From Chryseobacterium gleum (GTDB lineage: Bacteria; Bacteroidota; Bacteroidia; Flavobacteriales_F; PHOS-HE28), in contig CAMCAZ010000004.1 in NCBI GenBank assembly GCA_945872795.1, positions 1 through 64,000 on the forward strand: 64,000 nt of DNA, in the 5' to 3' direction. Shown in pieces: positions 42,934-50,814 of this stretch (the stretch's first letter is position 1; each line of letters opens with the position of its first letter). The notes under the pieces were generated by a model. That model was not told where the DNA came from. It saw only the letters and a program-made list of their open reading frames with translations, and did no database searches. A program made the translations under genes and the position numbers.

Positions 42934-43971
42934 ATGGGTCAACTTTCTCCGCGACAGGTCAGTGTGCTGGCCGCTTTGGTGGTGGCCGTGGTCGGCGGGT
43001 TGTTGGTGGCCGTCGGGTCCTCACCGATCGGGGACCGTTATCAGGCCTGGGTGGCCATTGTGGCCGCGGGTGTGCTGTTCGGTGTGGCCTACGGCACGTT
43101 CTCCTTCGGCATCGAACGCTTCATCCACACCCGCATCAAGGTGCTGTATCGCACCGTTCACGACCTGAAACGCAGTCGCATCGAGCAGGCGGACGAGGCG
43201 GGGAAGGCCGATATCCTGGACGAAGTGAACGCCGAAGTGACGGCATGGGCCACCGAGCGACGGACCGAGATCCGTGAGCTGCACGAACGGGAGAAGTTCC
43301 GTCGTGAGTTCATCGGCAACCTGGCCCATGAGCTGAAGACACCGATCTTCAACATCCAGGGCTACATCCTGACCCTGCTGGAGGGCGGATTGGAGGACGA
43401 GAAAGTGAACCGCGACTTCCTTGAACGGGCCTCCAACGGCGTGGACCGCCTGACGAAGATCGTGGAGGACCTCGACCTGATCACCAAGCTCGAGAGCGGT
43501 GTCATGGACCTGCGCATGGCCCGTATGGACCTGCGTGCATTGGTCGATGAGACGATGACCACCATGGAGATCCAGGCCCGCGAACGGGGCATGCGTCTCG
43601 TTGATCAGTTGAACTCCCCTACGATGGTGCAGGCCGATCGCAACCGGTTGGCACAGGTCTTCACCAACCTGCTCGGCAACGCGGTGAACTACGGACGAGA
43701 GGGTGGCGCCTGCACGGTGAGCAGCTATCCCCTCGGCGACCAGGTGGTGGTGGAGGTCAGCGACGACGGCATCGGCATCAGCCAGGAGCACCTTCCCCGC
43801 CTGTTCGAGCGCTTCTACCGCGTGGGAAAAAGCAGGGCGAGGAACGAGGGCGGATCGGGTCTGGGTCTCGCCATCGTCAAGCACATCATCGAGGCCCACG
43901 GCCAGACCATCACTGTGACCAGCTCGGAGGGGAAGGGGACCACGTTCAGCTTCACCCTGGAAAAGGCCTGA
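42934..43971 (+). CDS. Sensor histidine kinase (PhoR-like, membrane-bound)
   Basis: From the ATG at 42934 the product is 345 residues. Two membrane helices (about 9-28 and 39-58) enclose only a short loop, so there is no periplasmic sensor domain. A linker coiled coil precedes the H-box NLAHELKTPIFN (His132). The ATPase domain has the N-box region FTNLLGNAVNYGR, DDGIGI and GGSGLGLAIVKHI. It would autophosphorylate and pass phosphate to a response regulator, but none is encoded beside it. The divergent neighbour is a Na/Pi transporter, which would fit a PhoR-type role, but this is inference. Confidence 0.9.
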   Translation: MGQLSPRQVSVLAALVVAVVGGLLVAVGSSPIGDRYQAWVAIVAAGVLFGVAYGTFSFGIERFIHTRIKVLYRTVHDLKRSRIEQADEAGKADILDEVNAEVTAWATERRTEIRELHEREKFRREFIGNLAHELKTPIFNIQGYILTLLEGGLEDEKVNRDFLERASNGVDRLTKIVEDLDLITKLESGVMDLRMARMDLRALVDETMTTMEIQARERGMRLVDQLNSPTMVQADRNRLAQVFTNLLGNAVNYGREGGACTVSSYPLGDQVVVEVSDDGIGISQEHLPRLFERFYRVGKSRARNEGGSGLGLAIVKHIIEAHGQTITVTSSEGKGTTFSFTLEKA

Positions 43972-43982
43972 GGCGCTCCGCC

Positions 43983-45242
43983 TCAGCGGATCGCCTCGTC
44001 GTACAGCACCACCTCGCTCTCGTTGTTGATGCTGATCCGCGGGATGTCATCGAAGATGGTGACCTTGCCCGTGACGCAGACCGTCTTGTTCACCAGGAAG
44101 ACCTCCGGGTCATAGCTGAAGTTCGGCCCGTTGTACTCCCAGATGGTGGCGTAGAAATCCTGGTTCGGATGCAGGCGGTCGAAGTTCAGGTAGATCGCCT
44201 TGGCCTTCGCCGTTTTCCGGGAGCTCACCACCGTGCCACAGACCGTGGCCGTCTTCCCGATGTGGTACTTGGCCTGCACCGTGTTGAACATCCCCTTGGG
44301 CAGGGGCGCCTTTAGGGGTTCCTTTTCCCCGAAGAAGGGGTCCCCCTCGGCGTACCAGTCCTGCGGCTGGCGCATCGCCTCCAGACGGGCCTCCAGCGCA
44401 TCATCCAGGGCGGGGAAGAAGTCGATGCCGGTGATGCGCTCCACGCTGTCGATGGGCACGGCGTAGCTGATCGTGGGGTATTCGTTCGCTTGGTTGGACT
44501 GCAGGAATGCGATGGCCTTCGGTGTGGGCCCGTCGAGGTCCGCGATGACCTTGAAGAACTGTTCCGGAATGCTCACCTCGTTCTTCCGGTCGGCCTTCTG
44601 CATCACCGGCAGGCCGTCACGCAGCACGGGGCCGGTCACCACATAGATCCGGCTTTTGCCGAAGTTCACGTAGCGCCGCACCCAGTCCTCCAGATCGGCC
44701 CAGGAGTTCCGGTTCAGCTCGGGACGTTGTGGACTGATGTTGCTGTAGAGGTAGGTGGCCTGCAGCGCCGTGGCGTTCCAGCGCATGTCCGCACTGGGCA
44801 CCAGGTGGCCCCGGTCGAAGCCGCTGTTCCAATAGTCCGCCGTCACCGCAGTGCCCGTGCTGACCAAGGGGTCCGGCAGGAAGGAATCGATGCGGGCCAG
44901 GTTGCCCGTGATCAGGTCAGGCGTGGCGATGTGTGCCACCCACCTGGCCTGTTCGTGCTGTTCGTCATAGACCAGCATGTGCCCCGGATGCTCGATGACG
45001 ACATCCCCTGCATCCAGCTTCGGCAAACCGGTGCTGCGCAGGTCCCTGCGGATAATGGCCAGCTTTGCGGAATCCATGCGCTCCACATGGGCCAGCTTGC
45101 GTTGTTCCAACTGGAGGAACTGTTCCTCCAATGAACGCAGGTGGGCATCGAGGTCCTTGGTGTAGCCTGGCTGTTGCGCATGGACCGGTCCAAAGGCAAG
45201 GACGAGGGAAATGGATACGAGCAGATGGAGGATCTTCATCAC
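43983..45242 (-). CDS. Secreted DNA/RNA non-specific endonuclease with C-terminal OB-like domain
   Basis: The 419-residue protein has a signal peptide (ILHLLVSISLVLAFGPVHAQ), a charged helical segment at about 30-65, and a beta-beta-alpha-metal nuclease domain with FDRGHLVPSADM (catalytic His146) and the metal-ligand Asn in YSNISPQ (Asn168). Beyond about residue 310 comes an OB-like domain (KTATVCGTVVSSRKTAKAKAIYLNF ... KTVCVTGKVTIFD) not found in the minimal nucleases. It should cut DNA and RNA in the periplasm or outside. MM at the start leaves a three-base ambiguity. It converges on the sensor kinase gene with an 11-base gap. Confidence 0.9.
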   Translation of the reverse strand: MMKILHLLVSISLVLAFGPVHAQQPGYTKDLDAHLRSLEEQFLQLEQRKLAHVERMDSAKLAIIRRDLRSTGLPKLDAGDVVIEHPGHMLVYDEQHEQARWVAHIATPDLITGNLARIDSFLPDPLVSTGTAVTADYWNSGFDRGHLVPSADMRWNATALQATYLYSNISPQRPELNRNSWADLEDWVRRYVNFGKSRIYVVTGPVLRDGLPVMQKADRKNEVSIPEQFFKVIADLDGPTPKAIAFLQSNQANEYPTISYAVPIDSVERITGIDFFPALDDALEARLEAMRQPQDWYAEGDPFFGEKEPLKAPLPKGMFNTVQAKYHIGKTATVCGTVVSSRKTAKAKAIYLNFDRLHPNQDFYATIWEYNGPNFSYDPEVFLVNKTVCVTGKVTIFDDIPRISINNESEVVLYDEAIR

Positions 45243-45265
45243 CGGCCGAAGGTAACGGACCGGCC

Positions 45266-46336
45266 TCAGCGCAAGATGCCTGCCAGATCGCTCAGCGCCG
45301 CATCCAGCAGGCCGTGATCCTGATGGGCCGGCGCTACGGGGACATTCTGAAGCGCGCTCAGGGCGGCATCCAGGTCCAGCTCCTGCTGTTGTTGCACCAC
45401 GAACCTTCCGGTCCGTGCGTGCAATGCGCCGAGGTATTCCTGCTCCGCCTGGCCGGGGGTGGGGATCAGCAAGGCCGTGCGGCCGATCGTCACCAGGTCC
45501 ATCAAGGTGGTGTACCCACTGCGCGAAACGATGTGCTCCGAGGCCATGAGCCGCTCGGCAAGTTCGTGTGCTGGCAGGTGGGGAACCTTGGTCACATTGC
45601 CGATCCGTTGCACCTCATGGACCTTGGGAAGTCCCCGGACCAACAGGTGTTCACCGGGCACGCGCTGCAGTTGGTCGGTGAGCAGGTCCTCCAACAAGGT
45701 GCGTTGGGGCTCCGGGCCGCTGATCACGGCCACGACCCGATGGCGCTCCGTCGGGACCGGTCCGCCCTGTCGCATGCGGCTGAGCACGCCGATGTAGCGG
45801 GCGTTGGGCGGCATGGACGGGCCATGGGAAAGATCGCCGGCCAGTCCCGGTGCATCCGGCTCATCCATGACCCAGCAGCGGTCGAAGCGTGCGATATGGC
45901 GCAAGTTCACCTTGCGTAGGGCGTTCTGGGCGAACGGCGTGAAGGGGAAGAGCTGGTGCGTGATGATCACGCTGGGCAGGTCGCTGCTGCGGATGCCGAA
46001 GCGTTGATCGCTGATCACCGCGTTCAGGCGCAGCTCCTGCCGGATGCGGTCGAACTGCGTCCGTTCCCGTTGCACGCTCTGCACCATCGCCGGGAACTGG
46101 CGGGCCATGCTCCAGAGCTGGCTGCGGCCCGCGGCGTAGCGGATGTTGACGCCGGGGATCCGCACCCGTTCCAGTCCCGGGAATTCATCGCACAGCAGGG
46201 CCAAGGGGCCTCCATCGGCACCGATGATGGGGATCGCACCGAGCTCCAACAGGCGATGGATGATGGGGATGCAGCGCGTGCTGTGCCCCAGCCCCCAATC
46301 AAGGGGCGCCACCAGGATGCGTGCGCCGTGGAACAT
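45266..46336 (-). CDS. Glycosyltransferase (GT28/MurG-like fold)
   Basis: From the ATG at 46336 the product is 356 residues; an ATG at 46354 would add six. The N-terminal HGARILVAPLDWGLGHSTRCIPIIHRL and the C-terminal HIVSRSGYTTLMDLV ... ALLIPTPGQAEQEYL are the donor-binding features of MurG-like transferases (the latter like the GG..T..E loop). It probably moves a sugar from a nucleotide donor to a lipid or glycan at the inner membrane. Its stop lies 23 bases beyond the start of the downstream nuclease gene (45242), so the two may be co-transcribed. Confidence 0.85.
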   Translation of the reverse strand: MFHGARILVAPLDWGLGHSTRCIPIIHRLLELGAIPIIGADGGPLALLCDEFPGLERVRIPGVNIRYAAGRSQLWSMARQFPAMVQSVQRERTQFDRIRQELRLNAVISDQRFGIRSSDLPSVIITHQLFPFTPFAQNALRKVNLRHIARFDRCWVMDEPDAPGLAGDLSHGPSMPPNARYIGVLSRMRQGGPVPTERHRVVAVISGPEPQRTLLEDLLTDQLQRVPGEHLLVRGLPKVHEVQRIGNVTKVPHLPAHELAERLMASEHIVSRSGYTTLMDLVTIGRTALLIPTPGQAEQEYLGALHARTGRFVVQQQQELDLDAALSALQNVPVAPAHQDHGLLDAALSDLAGILR

Positions 46337-46421
46337 CTGGGGACAAAGGTGCATTGCCCAGCTTCAAGCCACCGTTAAGCCTGTGCGATCTCGTTGGTGT
46401 TCCTTCACATCGGCTTCACCC

Positions 46422-46429
46422 TAATTTCG
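46422..46429 (+). promoter_or_regulatory. TAnnTTcG -7-like box upstream of trmB
   Basis: TAATTTCG lies 132 bases before the trmB ATG. Inverted repeats occupy the intervening leader. The distance and the C at position 7 make this a weak call. Confidence 0.3.
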
Positions 46430-46455
46430 CGGCCCTTTGTGGCTTTGCTCGTTCG

Positions 46456-46553
46456 TCGATGTTCGTTGTTCGGATCGCGCTCGATCGCATCCAGCGAAAA
46501 ACGACCAAGGGTTTGCGAACAACCGACATCGAGCAACGAGTAACGAACATCGA
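46456..46553. repeat. Inverted repeat TCGATGTTCGTT / AACGAACATCGA
   Basis: TCGATGTTCGTT at 46456-46467 is perfectly complementary to AACGAACATCGA at 46542-46553. Between them are further CGAACAACC and CGAGCAACGAG fragments. The unit resembles dispersed gaacaacgaac-type repeats. It sits between the divergent glycosyltransferase and trmB genes, and could fold in the trmB leader RNA. Confidence 0.6.
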
Positions 46554-46561
46554 TCCCGCCC

Positions 46562-47242
46562 ATGGGCAAGAACAAGATCTCCCGCTTCGCTGAGAACCTC
46601 ACCTTCGAGCACGTCGTGCAACCCTCGTTCACGCAATTGGTGAAGGAGGGTCTGCCTCAGCGAGGGCACTGGAACGAACTGCTCTTCAAGCGTAATGCAC
46701 CATTGGTGCTCGAACTCGGCTGTGGCGGTGGAGAATACACAGTCGGCCTGGCGCGTCTGAACCCTGGTCGCAACTATCTCGGCGTGGATATCAAGGGTGC
46801 TCGTCTGTGGCGTGGGGCACGCATTGCCAAGGAGGAAGGCCTGACGAACGTTGGCTTCCTGCGCACACATGTGGACCATCTCCTGAAGTGCTTCGGCCCC
46901 CAGGAGGTGGACGAGATCTGGCTCACCTTCAGCGATCCGCAGTTGGGAAAACCACGCAAACGCTTGACCAGTCCGTTGTTCCTGGCCCGCTACAAGGAGG
47001 TGCTGAAGCCGGGCGGTGTGGTACACCTGAAGACCGATAGCCCGGACCTGTATGAGTACACCTTGGAGATGATCGCCGAGCACAAGTTGCCCGTCTTCGA
47101 GCAAAGCGCGAACGTCTACGCCGATCTGGTGAACAGGGTATCACCGGAGGAACAGGCCGTGCTGAACATCCGCACGTACTACGAGAGCATGTGGCTGGAG
47201 GAAGGGCGGACGATACACTATGTTCGGTTCGGAATAACGTAA
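46562..47242 (+). CDS. trmB: tRNA (guanine46-N7)-methyltransferase
   Basis: The 226-residue protein has the SAM-binding motif LVLELGCGGGEYTVGLA, then YLGVDIKGARLWRGA, and the tRNA-binding/catalytic stretch FSDPQLGKPRKRLTSPLFL, which is the Bacteroidota form of the family's DPWPKKRH motif. It methylates G46 in the variable loop of tRNAs. The start MGKNKISRFAEN is family-like. A small membrane protein gene follows after 3 bases. Confidence 0.95.
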   Translation: MGKNKISRFAENLTFEHVVQPSFTQLVKEGLPQRGHWNELLFKRNAPLVLELGCGGGEYTVGLARLNPGRNYLGVDIKGARLWRGARIAKEEGLTNVGFLRTHVDHLLKCFGPQEVDEIWLTFSDPQLGKPRKRLTSPLFLARYKEVLKPGGVVHLKTDSPDLYEYTLEMIAEHKLPVFEQSANVYADLVNRVSPEEQAVLNIRTYYESMWLEEGRTIHYVRFGIT

Positions 47243-47245
47243 GCA

Positions 47246-47725
47246 ATGGGTACCATTCGCCTGAAGCCGATGCGGCTGACCCGTGCGGCATATTTTCGCC
47301 TGCTCGTGAAAATACGTCTGCGCACCATCGGCTGGTTGTACGGTTTGATGCTTGTCATGGGCCTCTACTATCTGATCTCTTGGAGTGGCGAACCGTTGCA
47401 CATGGTCATTACCATGCTCTGCTTGGGCTGGCCAATGTTCATGCTCGCCTGGTTTTATACATGGACAGGGCGCAAGGACAACCGTGGCATTTACGAGGAG
47501 CGTTGTTTCGTGCTGGATCAGGAAAAAGCTGTGGGGGCAACACCGGGCGGAGGGCGTAGCGAGATCCCATGGTCTTATGTTCAGCGTATGGTGGACGTCG
47601 ACGACCGCTATCTCCTCTACATAACTGCAGGCCAGATGCTGATCTTTGATAAAGCCGCATTTCCTGACAAGGATTCGGAAGCTCGCTTTTTGAGTTGGCT
47701 GAACAAGGAAGCATCTGCGAAATGA
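47246..47725 (+). CDS. YcxB-like membrane protein
   Basis: The 159-residue protein has two transmembrane helices (about 31-46 and 53-71) and a C-terminal domain resembling YcxB (GGGRSEIPWSYVQRMVDVDDRYLLYI ... MLIFDKAAF). Function is unknown. It is tightly packed between trmB and the MGMT-like gene (ATGA overlap), so likely one operon. Its codon use looks slightly less GC-rich than its neighbours by eye. Confidence 0.75.
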   Translation: MGTIRLKPMRLTRAAYFRLLVKIRLRTIGWLYGLMLVMGLYYLISWSGEPLHMVITMLCLGWPMFMLAWFYTWTGRKDNRGIYEERCFVLDQEKAVGATPGGGRSEIPWSYVQRMVDVDDRYLLYITAGQMLIFDKAAFPDKDSEARFLSWLNKEASAK

Positions 47726-48111
47726 AGGCCAAACGAACCGTCAACAATGGTGCGGCGCAACAGCCATCTCTTCCGGGAGGCCAGCGCGACTTCTTTGCCG
47801 ACGTGATGGCGGTAGTGCGTCAGGTCCCCAGGGGGCGTGTGACCAGTTACGGGGCGATCGCGAAATACCTAGGTGCCGCTCGCAGCAGCCGGATGGTGGG
47901 TTACTGCATGAACAATGCGCACCGTGTGATGCCGAAGGTGCCGGCGCACCGTGTGGTCAACCGCATCGGCATGCTCACCGGCAAGCACCATTTCGCCACG
48001 CAAACGCAGATGCAGGAGTTGTTGGCGAAGGAGGGAGTGCAGGTGAAGGCCGACCAGGTGGTGGACTTTGCACAGCGGTTCTGGGACCCTGCGGCGGAGC
48101 TCGGATATTGA
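47722..48111 (+). CDS. Alkyltransferase-like protein (MGMT family, Cys replaced)
   Basis: From the ATG at 47722 the product is 129 residues and matches the DNA-binding domain of O6-methylguanine-DNA methyltransferase: VPRGRVTSYGAIAKYLGAARSSRMVGYCMNN, then VPAHRVVNRIG. The acceptor Cys of the PCHRV motif is Ala here (PAHRV), so it cannot accept an alkyl group. Known alkyltransferase-like proteins bind alkylated bases and flag them for nucleotide excision repair; this one is probably alike. It overlaps the YcxB-like gene's stop by ATGA. Confidence 0.9.
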   Translation: MKAKRTVNNGAAQQPSLPGGQRDFFADVMAVVRQVPRGRVTSYGAIAKYLGAARSSRMVGYCMNNAHRVMPKVPAHRVVNRIGMLTGKHHFATQTQMQELLAKEGVQVKADQVVDFAQRFWDPAAELGY

Positions 48112-48180
48112 GCCGCTCCCTCGGAAAGTGCGGGAATGGGAGTGATCGACCTTATCTTCAGGTCTTCATCGCAAGCTGCC

Positions 48181-48639
48181 ATGACCATCCACATCCTCCA
48201 CGACGATACGGATGCCACCATCGATGTGCATCCCGGGCAACGCTTGGTGAGGCTCACCTGGAAACGGCCGGTGGCGGGGCCCGATTACAGAGCCCTGTTG
48301 TTGCGTCTGCTGGATGTGGTGAAGGAACAACAGCTGAAGCTCTGGTTGAGCGACGGACGAAGGGCCGGGCCGATCCTCTACGCCGATCAGGTGTGGACCA
48401 TGCAGGATTACACGCCCTTGGTATTGGCAGCAGGTCTGCAGCGCATCGCGATCGTCAACAGCAAGGACGGCCTCAACCTTCTGGCCGTGGACCGTATGGT
48501 GAACGCCACACCGGAGGGAGCGCCTTACGAGATCGGGTTCTTTGAGGATCCGGCCATCGCCCAGTTGTGGTTGATGGACCCCTCGCGTTCCAAGGTCGAT
48601 ATCGGCGTACCGCCGGGTCCGGAGGAGGCTGGACGCTGA
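48181..48639 (+). CDS. SpoIIAA/STAS-like small protein
   Basis: From the ATG at 48181 the product is 152 residues with no signal peptide or membrane helix. The pattern RLVRLTWKRPVAGPDYRALLLRLLDVVKEQQLKLWLSD followed by DYTPLVLAAGLQRIAIVNS looks like the alpha/beta STAS/SpoIIAA-like proteins common in Bacteroidota. Role unknown, possibly regulatory. It stands alone between the MGMT-like gene and mrp. Confidence 0.55.
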   Translation: MTIHILHDDTDATIDVHPGQRLVRLTWKRPVAGPDYRALLLRLLDVVKEQQLKLWLSDGRRAGPILYADQVWTMQDYTPLVLAAGLQRIAIVNSKDGLNLLAVDRMVNATPEGAPYEIGFFEDPAIAQLWLMDPSRSKVDIGVPPGPEEAGR

Positions 48640-48667
48640 CCGCAGGAAGACGGCCAACGCTCGGGCT

Positions 48668-48675
48668 TAGCTTTG
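48668..48675 (+). promoter_or_regulatory. TAnnTTTG -7 box for mrp
   Basis: TAGCTTTG lies 30 bases before the mrp ATG at 48706. Confidence 0.55.
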
Positions 48676-48705
48676 CACCCGCCTGCCGGCAGTCAGGTAC
48701 CCATC

Positions 48706-49788
48706 ATGACCTTCACCAAGGACGCCGTCCTCTCCGCCCTTTCCCGCATCATCGAACCCGACCTCAAGAAGGACATCGTGGCCCTCGATCTGGTGCGCGA
48801 CATCAAGATCTCCGGCAACACCGTCAGCGTGCACGTGGAGGTGAGCAATCCCGCCATGCATAGCCGCAAGCGCATGGAGGAGGCCGTCACCTTCAACCTG
48901 AAACAGGCGCTGGGCCAGGACGTGGCCGTGATGGCAAGCGTGACCCCGTTGAGCGGTGAACGCGGAACGCTGCGCAAAGTGCTGCCGCACGTGAAACACA
49001 TCGTCGCCATCGCCAGTGGAAAGGGAGGTGTGGGCAAGAGCACCATCACCGCCAACCTCGCGGCAGGTCTGGCAGCGCGTGGCTTGAAAGTGGGCCTTGT
49101 GGATGCCGACATCTACGGCCCCAGCATGCCGCTGATGTTCGATGTCCTGCACGAGAAACCTGCCACCCGTGAGAAGGACGGCAAACATTACATCGTGCCG
49201 GTGGAGAGCTACGGCGTGAAGCTGCTCAGCATCGGCTTCTTCGCGCAGACAGACCAGGCGATCGCTTGGCGCGGGCCCATGGCCACCAAGGCCCTGGAAC
49301 AGTTGATCAAGGATGCCGACTGGGGCGAGCTCGATATCCTGTTGGTGGACCTGCCACCGGGTACCGGGGACATCCACCTCTCCTTGGTCCAGGCCGTGCC
49401 GCTCACCGGCGCCATCATCGTGAGCACCCCGCAGAACGTGGCCCTTATCGATGCCCGCAAAGGTGTGGGCCTCTTCCGCCTGCCCAGCGTGAACGTGCCC
49501 GTCCTGGGCATCGTGGAGAACATGGCCTGGTTCACGCCCGCAGAGCTGCCCGAGAACAAGTACTACATCTTCGGAAAGGGCGGCGCCCGTGCGCTGGCCG
49601 AGGAGCTTCAGGTCCCCTTCCTGGCTGAGGTCCCCTTGGTGCAGAGCATCCGGGAGGCCGGTGATGTGGGCCGCCCGGCCGTGCTGCAGGGCAACACCCC
49701 CGCGGCGCTGGCATTTGCCGATCTTTGCACCGCGTTCCAGGACCGGCTCAAGGCCCTGGAGCAGGAACCCAAGCCCGTCACCGCCTGA
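48706..49788 (+). CDS. mrp: Mrp/ApbC-type P-loop iron-sulfur carrier ATPase
   Basis: From the ATG at 48706 the product is 360 residues. An N-terminal MIP18/DUF59 domain covers about 1-85. The P-loop ASGKGGVGKSTITANLA is at 103-119, then LVDADIYGPSMP and the DLPPGTGDIHLSL motif. The C-terminal cluster-binding CxxC of many Mrp proteins is absent; the matching position reads ENMAWFTPAELPENKYYIFG. It probably loads Fe-S clusters onto target proteins in the cytosol. A NifU-type gene follows after 2 bases, supporting that role. Confidence 0.93.
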   Translation: MTFTKDAVLSALSRIIEPDLKKDIVALDLVRDIKISGNTVSVHVEVSNPAMHSRKRMEEAVTFNLKQALGQDVAVMASVTPLSGERGTLRKVLPHVKHIVAIASGKGGVGKSTITANLAAGLAARGLKVGLVDADIYGPSMPLMFDVLHEKPATREKDGKHYIVPVESYGVKLLSIGFFAQTDQAIAWRGPMATKALEQLIKDADWGELDILLVDLPPGTGDIHLSLVQAVPLTGAIIVSTPQNVALIDARKGVGLFRLPSVNVPVLGIVENMAWFTPAELPENKYYIFGKGGARALAEELQVPFLAEVPLVQSIREAGDVGRPAVLQGNTPAALAFADLCTAFQDRLKALEQEPKPVTA

Positions 49789-49790
49789 TC

Positions 49791-50054
49791 ATGGACCGCC
49801 TCGAACTCGAACAGGTCACCGCGCGCATCCTCGAAGCGCTGGCCGATCTGCGTCCCTTCTTGGAGGCCGATGGCGGTGATATCTCGCTGGAGGAAGTGAC
49901 CCCGGAGGGCATTGCCCGCGTCCGTCTCCATGGTGCCTGCACCAATTGCGCCATGAGCCCCATGACCATGAAGGCGGGGGTGGAGGAGGCGATCAAGCGG
50001 GTTGCTCCGCAGATCAGGTCGGTGGAGGCTGTGAATTTGGGGGTGGTGGCTTAA
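49791..50054 (+). CDS. NifU C-terminal domain iron-sulfur protein
   Basis: The 87-residue protein consists of one Nfu domain: LRPFLEADGGDISLEEV and GACTNCAMSPMTMKAGVEEAI, with the CxxC cluster ligands at Cys50 and Cys53. It lacks the N-terminal Nfu domain found in the homologue at 9.1 kb. It forms an operon with mrp and overlaps the convergent DUF5615 gene by four bases. Likely a scaffold or carrier of Fe4S4 clusters. Confidence 0.93.
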   Translation: MDRLELEQVTARILEALADLRPFLEADGGDISLEEVTPEGIARVRLHGACTNCAMSPMTMKAGVEEAIKRVAPQIRSVEAVNLGVVA

Positions 50055-50419
50055 GGCCAGCGTGCTATCCTTGATCCCGAAGGGTCGAGTACCGCGAAAG
50101 TTCCGCTCATTGTAGAGGCGTGCTTCTGAATGAACTCAAGCACAGATCCTGCCTTGCGCTTCGATGACCAACCGATCAGTCGCACCAAGATTAACCCACC
50201 CGGGGGCATACCATAACGCCTCACGTGCCGACCATAGCCTTTGTCCTGCGTGATCAAGAGGGCGACTCTTTCAATGGTGAACTGGAGGACCTGTTCGTCC
50301 CGAATGCCTGGCATTTCCTCTATGATCGAAATGACTTCGAAGCCCTGCGTACGGAGCATTCGGATGATACCACCATCGACATCCTCATCCGCAACTATGA
50401 GCAGTTGCGCTGAACTCAT
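50051..50419 (-). CDS. DUF5615 PIN-like toxin candidate
   Basis: The 122-residue protein begins QLLIVADEDVDGGIIRMLRTQGFEV, the acidic N-terminal pattern of DUF5615 PIN-like proteins, and has LLITQDKGYGRHV in the middle. The family is predicted to be nuclease-fold toxins. It follows a DUF433 gene with a four-base overlap (ATGA), the usual antitoxin-toxin order. Its 3' end overlaps the NifU-type gene. Confidence 0.8.
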   Translation of the reverse strand: MSSAQLLIVADEDVDGGIIRMLRTQGFEVISIIEEMPGIRDEQVLQFTIERVALLITQDKGYGRHVRRYGMPPGGLILVRLIGWSSKRKAGSVLEFIQKHASTMSGTFAVLDPSGSRIARWP

Positions 50420-50649
50420 GAAGCGAGCGGGTACACCGTGATGTCGCGCAGGTATTCCGCAGCGAATAGGAGGCAGGCCTTGATGTCCTGGTCGCTTAGT
50501 CGGGGGTACGCTTGCAGAAGGTCATCGGACTCTCTGCCATGCGCAAGTTCCTCCAAGATCAGGTCCACCGGGATCCGTGTGCCTTTGATACATGGCTTCC
50601 CCACCATGATACCCGGGTCTGAAGAAATGTGGGCGCGCCAGTCAAGCAT
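50416..50649 (-). CDS. DUF433 antitoxin candidate
   Basis: From the ATG at 50649 the product is 77 residues with the DUF433 pattern: HISSDPGIMVGKPCIKGTRIPVDLILEELAHG and LLQAYPRLSDQDIKACLLFAAEYL, a small winged-helix-like domain. It is the first gene of the DUF433-DUF5615 pair and may repress its own promoter. A TATCTTTG box lies 20 bases upstream. The longer frame to 50739 would overlap that promoter and is unlike the family. Confidence 0.85.
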   Translation of the reverse strand: MLDWRAHISSDPGIMVGKPCIKGTRIPVDLILEELAHGRESDDLLQAYPRLSDQDIKACLLFAAEYLRDITVYPLAS

Positions 50650-50669
50650 GGTCGTTGCGTTTTCTCTTC

Positions 50670-50677
50670 CAAAGATA
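50670..50677 (-). promoter_or_regulatory. TAnnTTTG -7 box for the DUF433-DUF5615 pair
   Basis: The minus strand reads TATCTTTG, 20 bases before the ATG at 50649. Confidence 0.6.
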
Positions 50678-50791
50678 TCGCGAACCCGGGGCGCGGCGTG
50701 GGCAGGATCCAAGGGTCCATGAACTTTCCTTGCACTCATATGTTCCCACGCCGAGCGTGACCGCCATCACGTCCACCTCCCTGCCCGGCCC

Positions 50792-50799
50792 TACCTTTG
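50792..50799 (+). promoter_or_regulatory. TAnnTTTG -7 box for korAB
   Basis: TACCTTTG ends 15 bases before the korA ATG at 50815, implying a very short leader. Confidence 0.6.
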
Positions 50800-50814
50800 A
50801 CGCGCAATTCCCGC

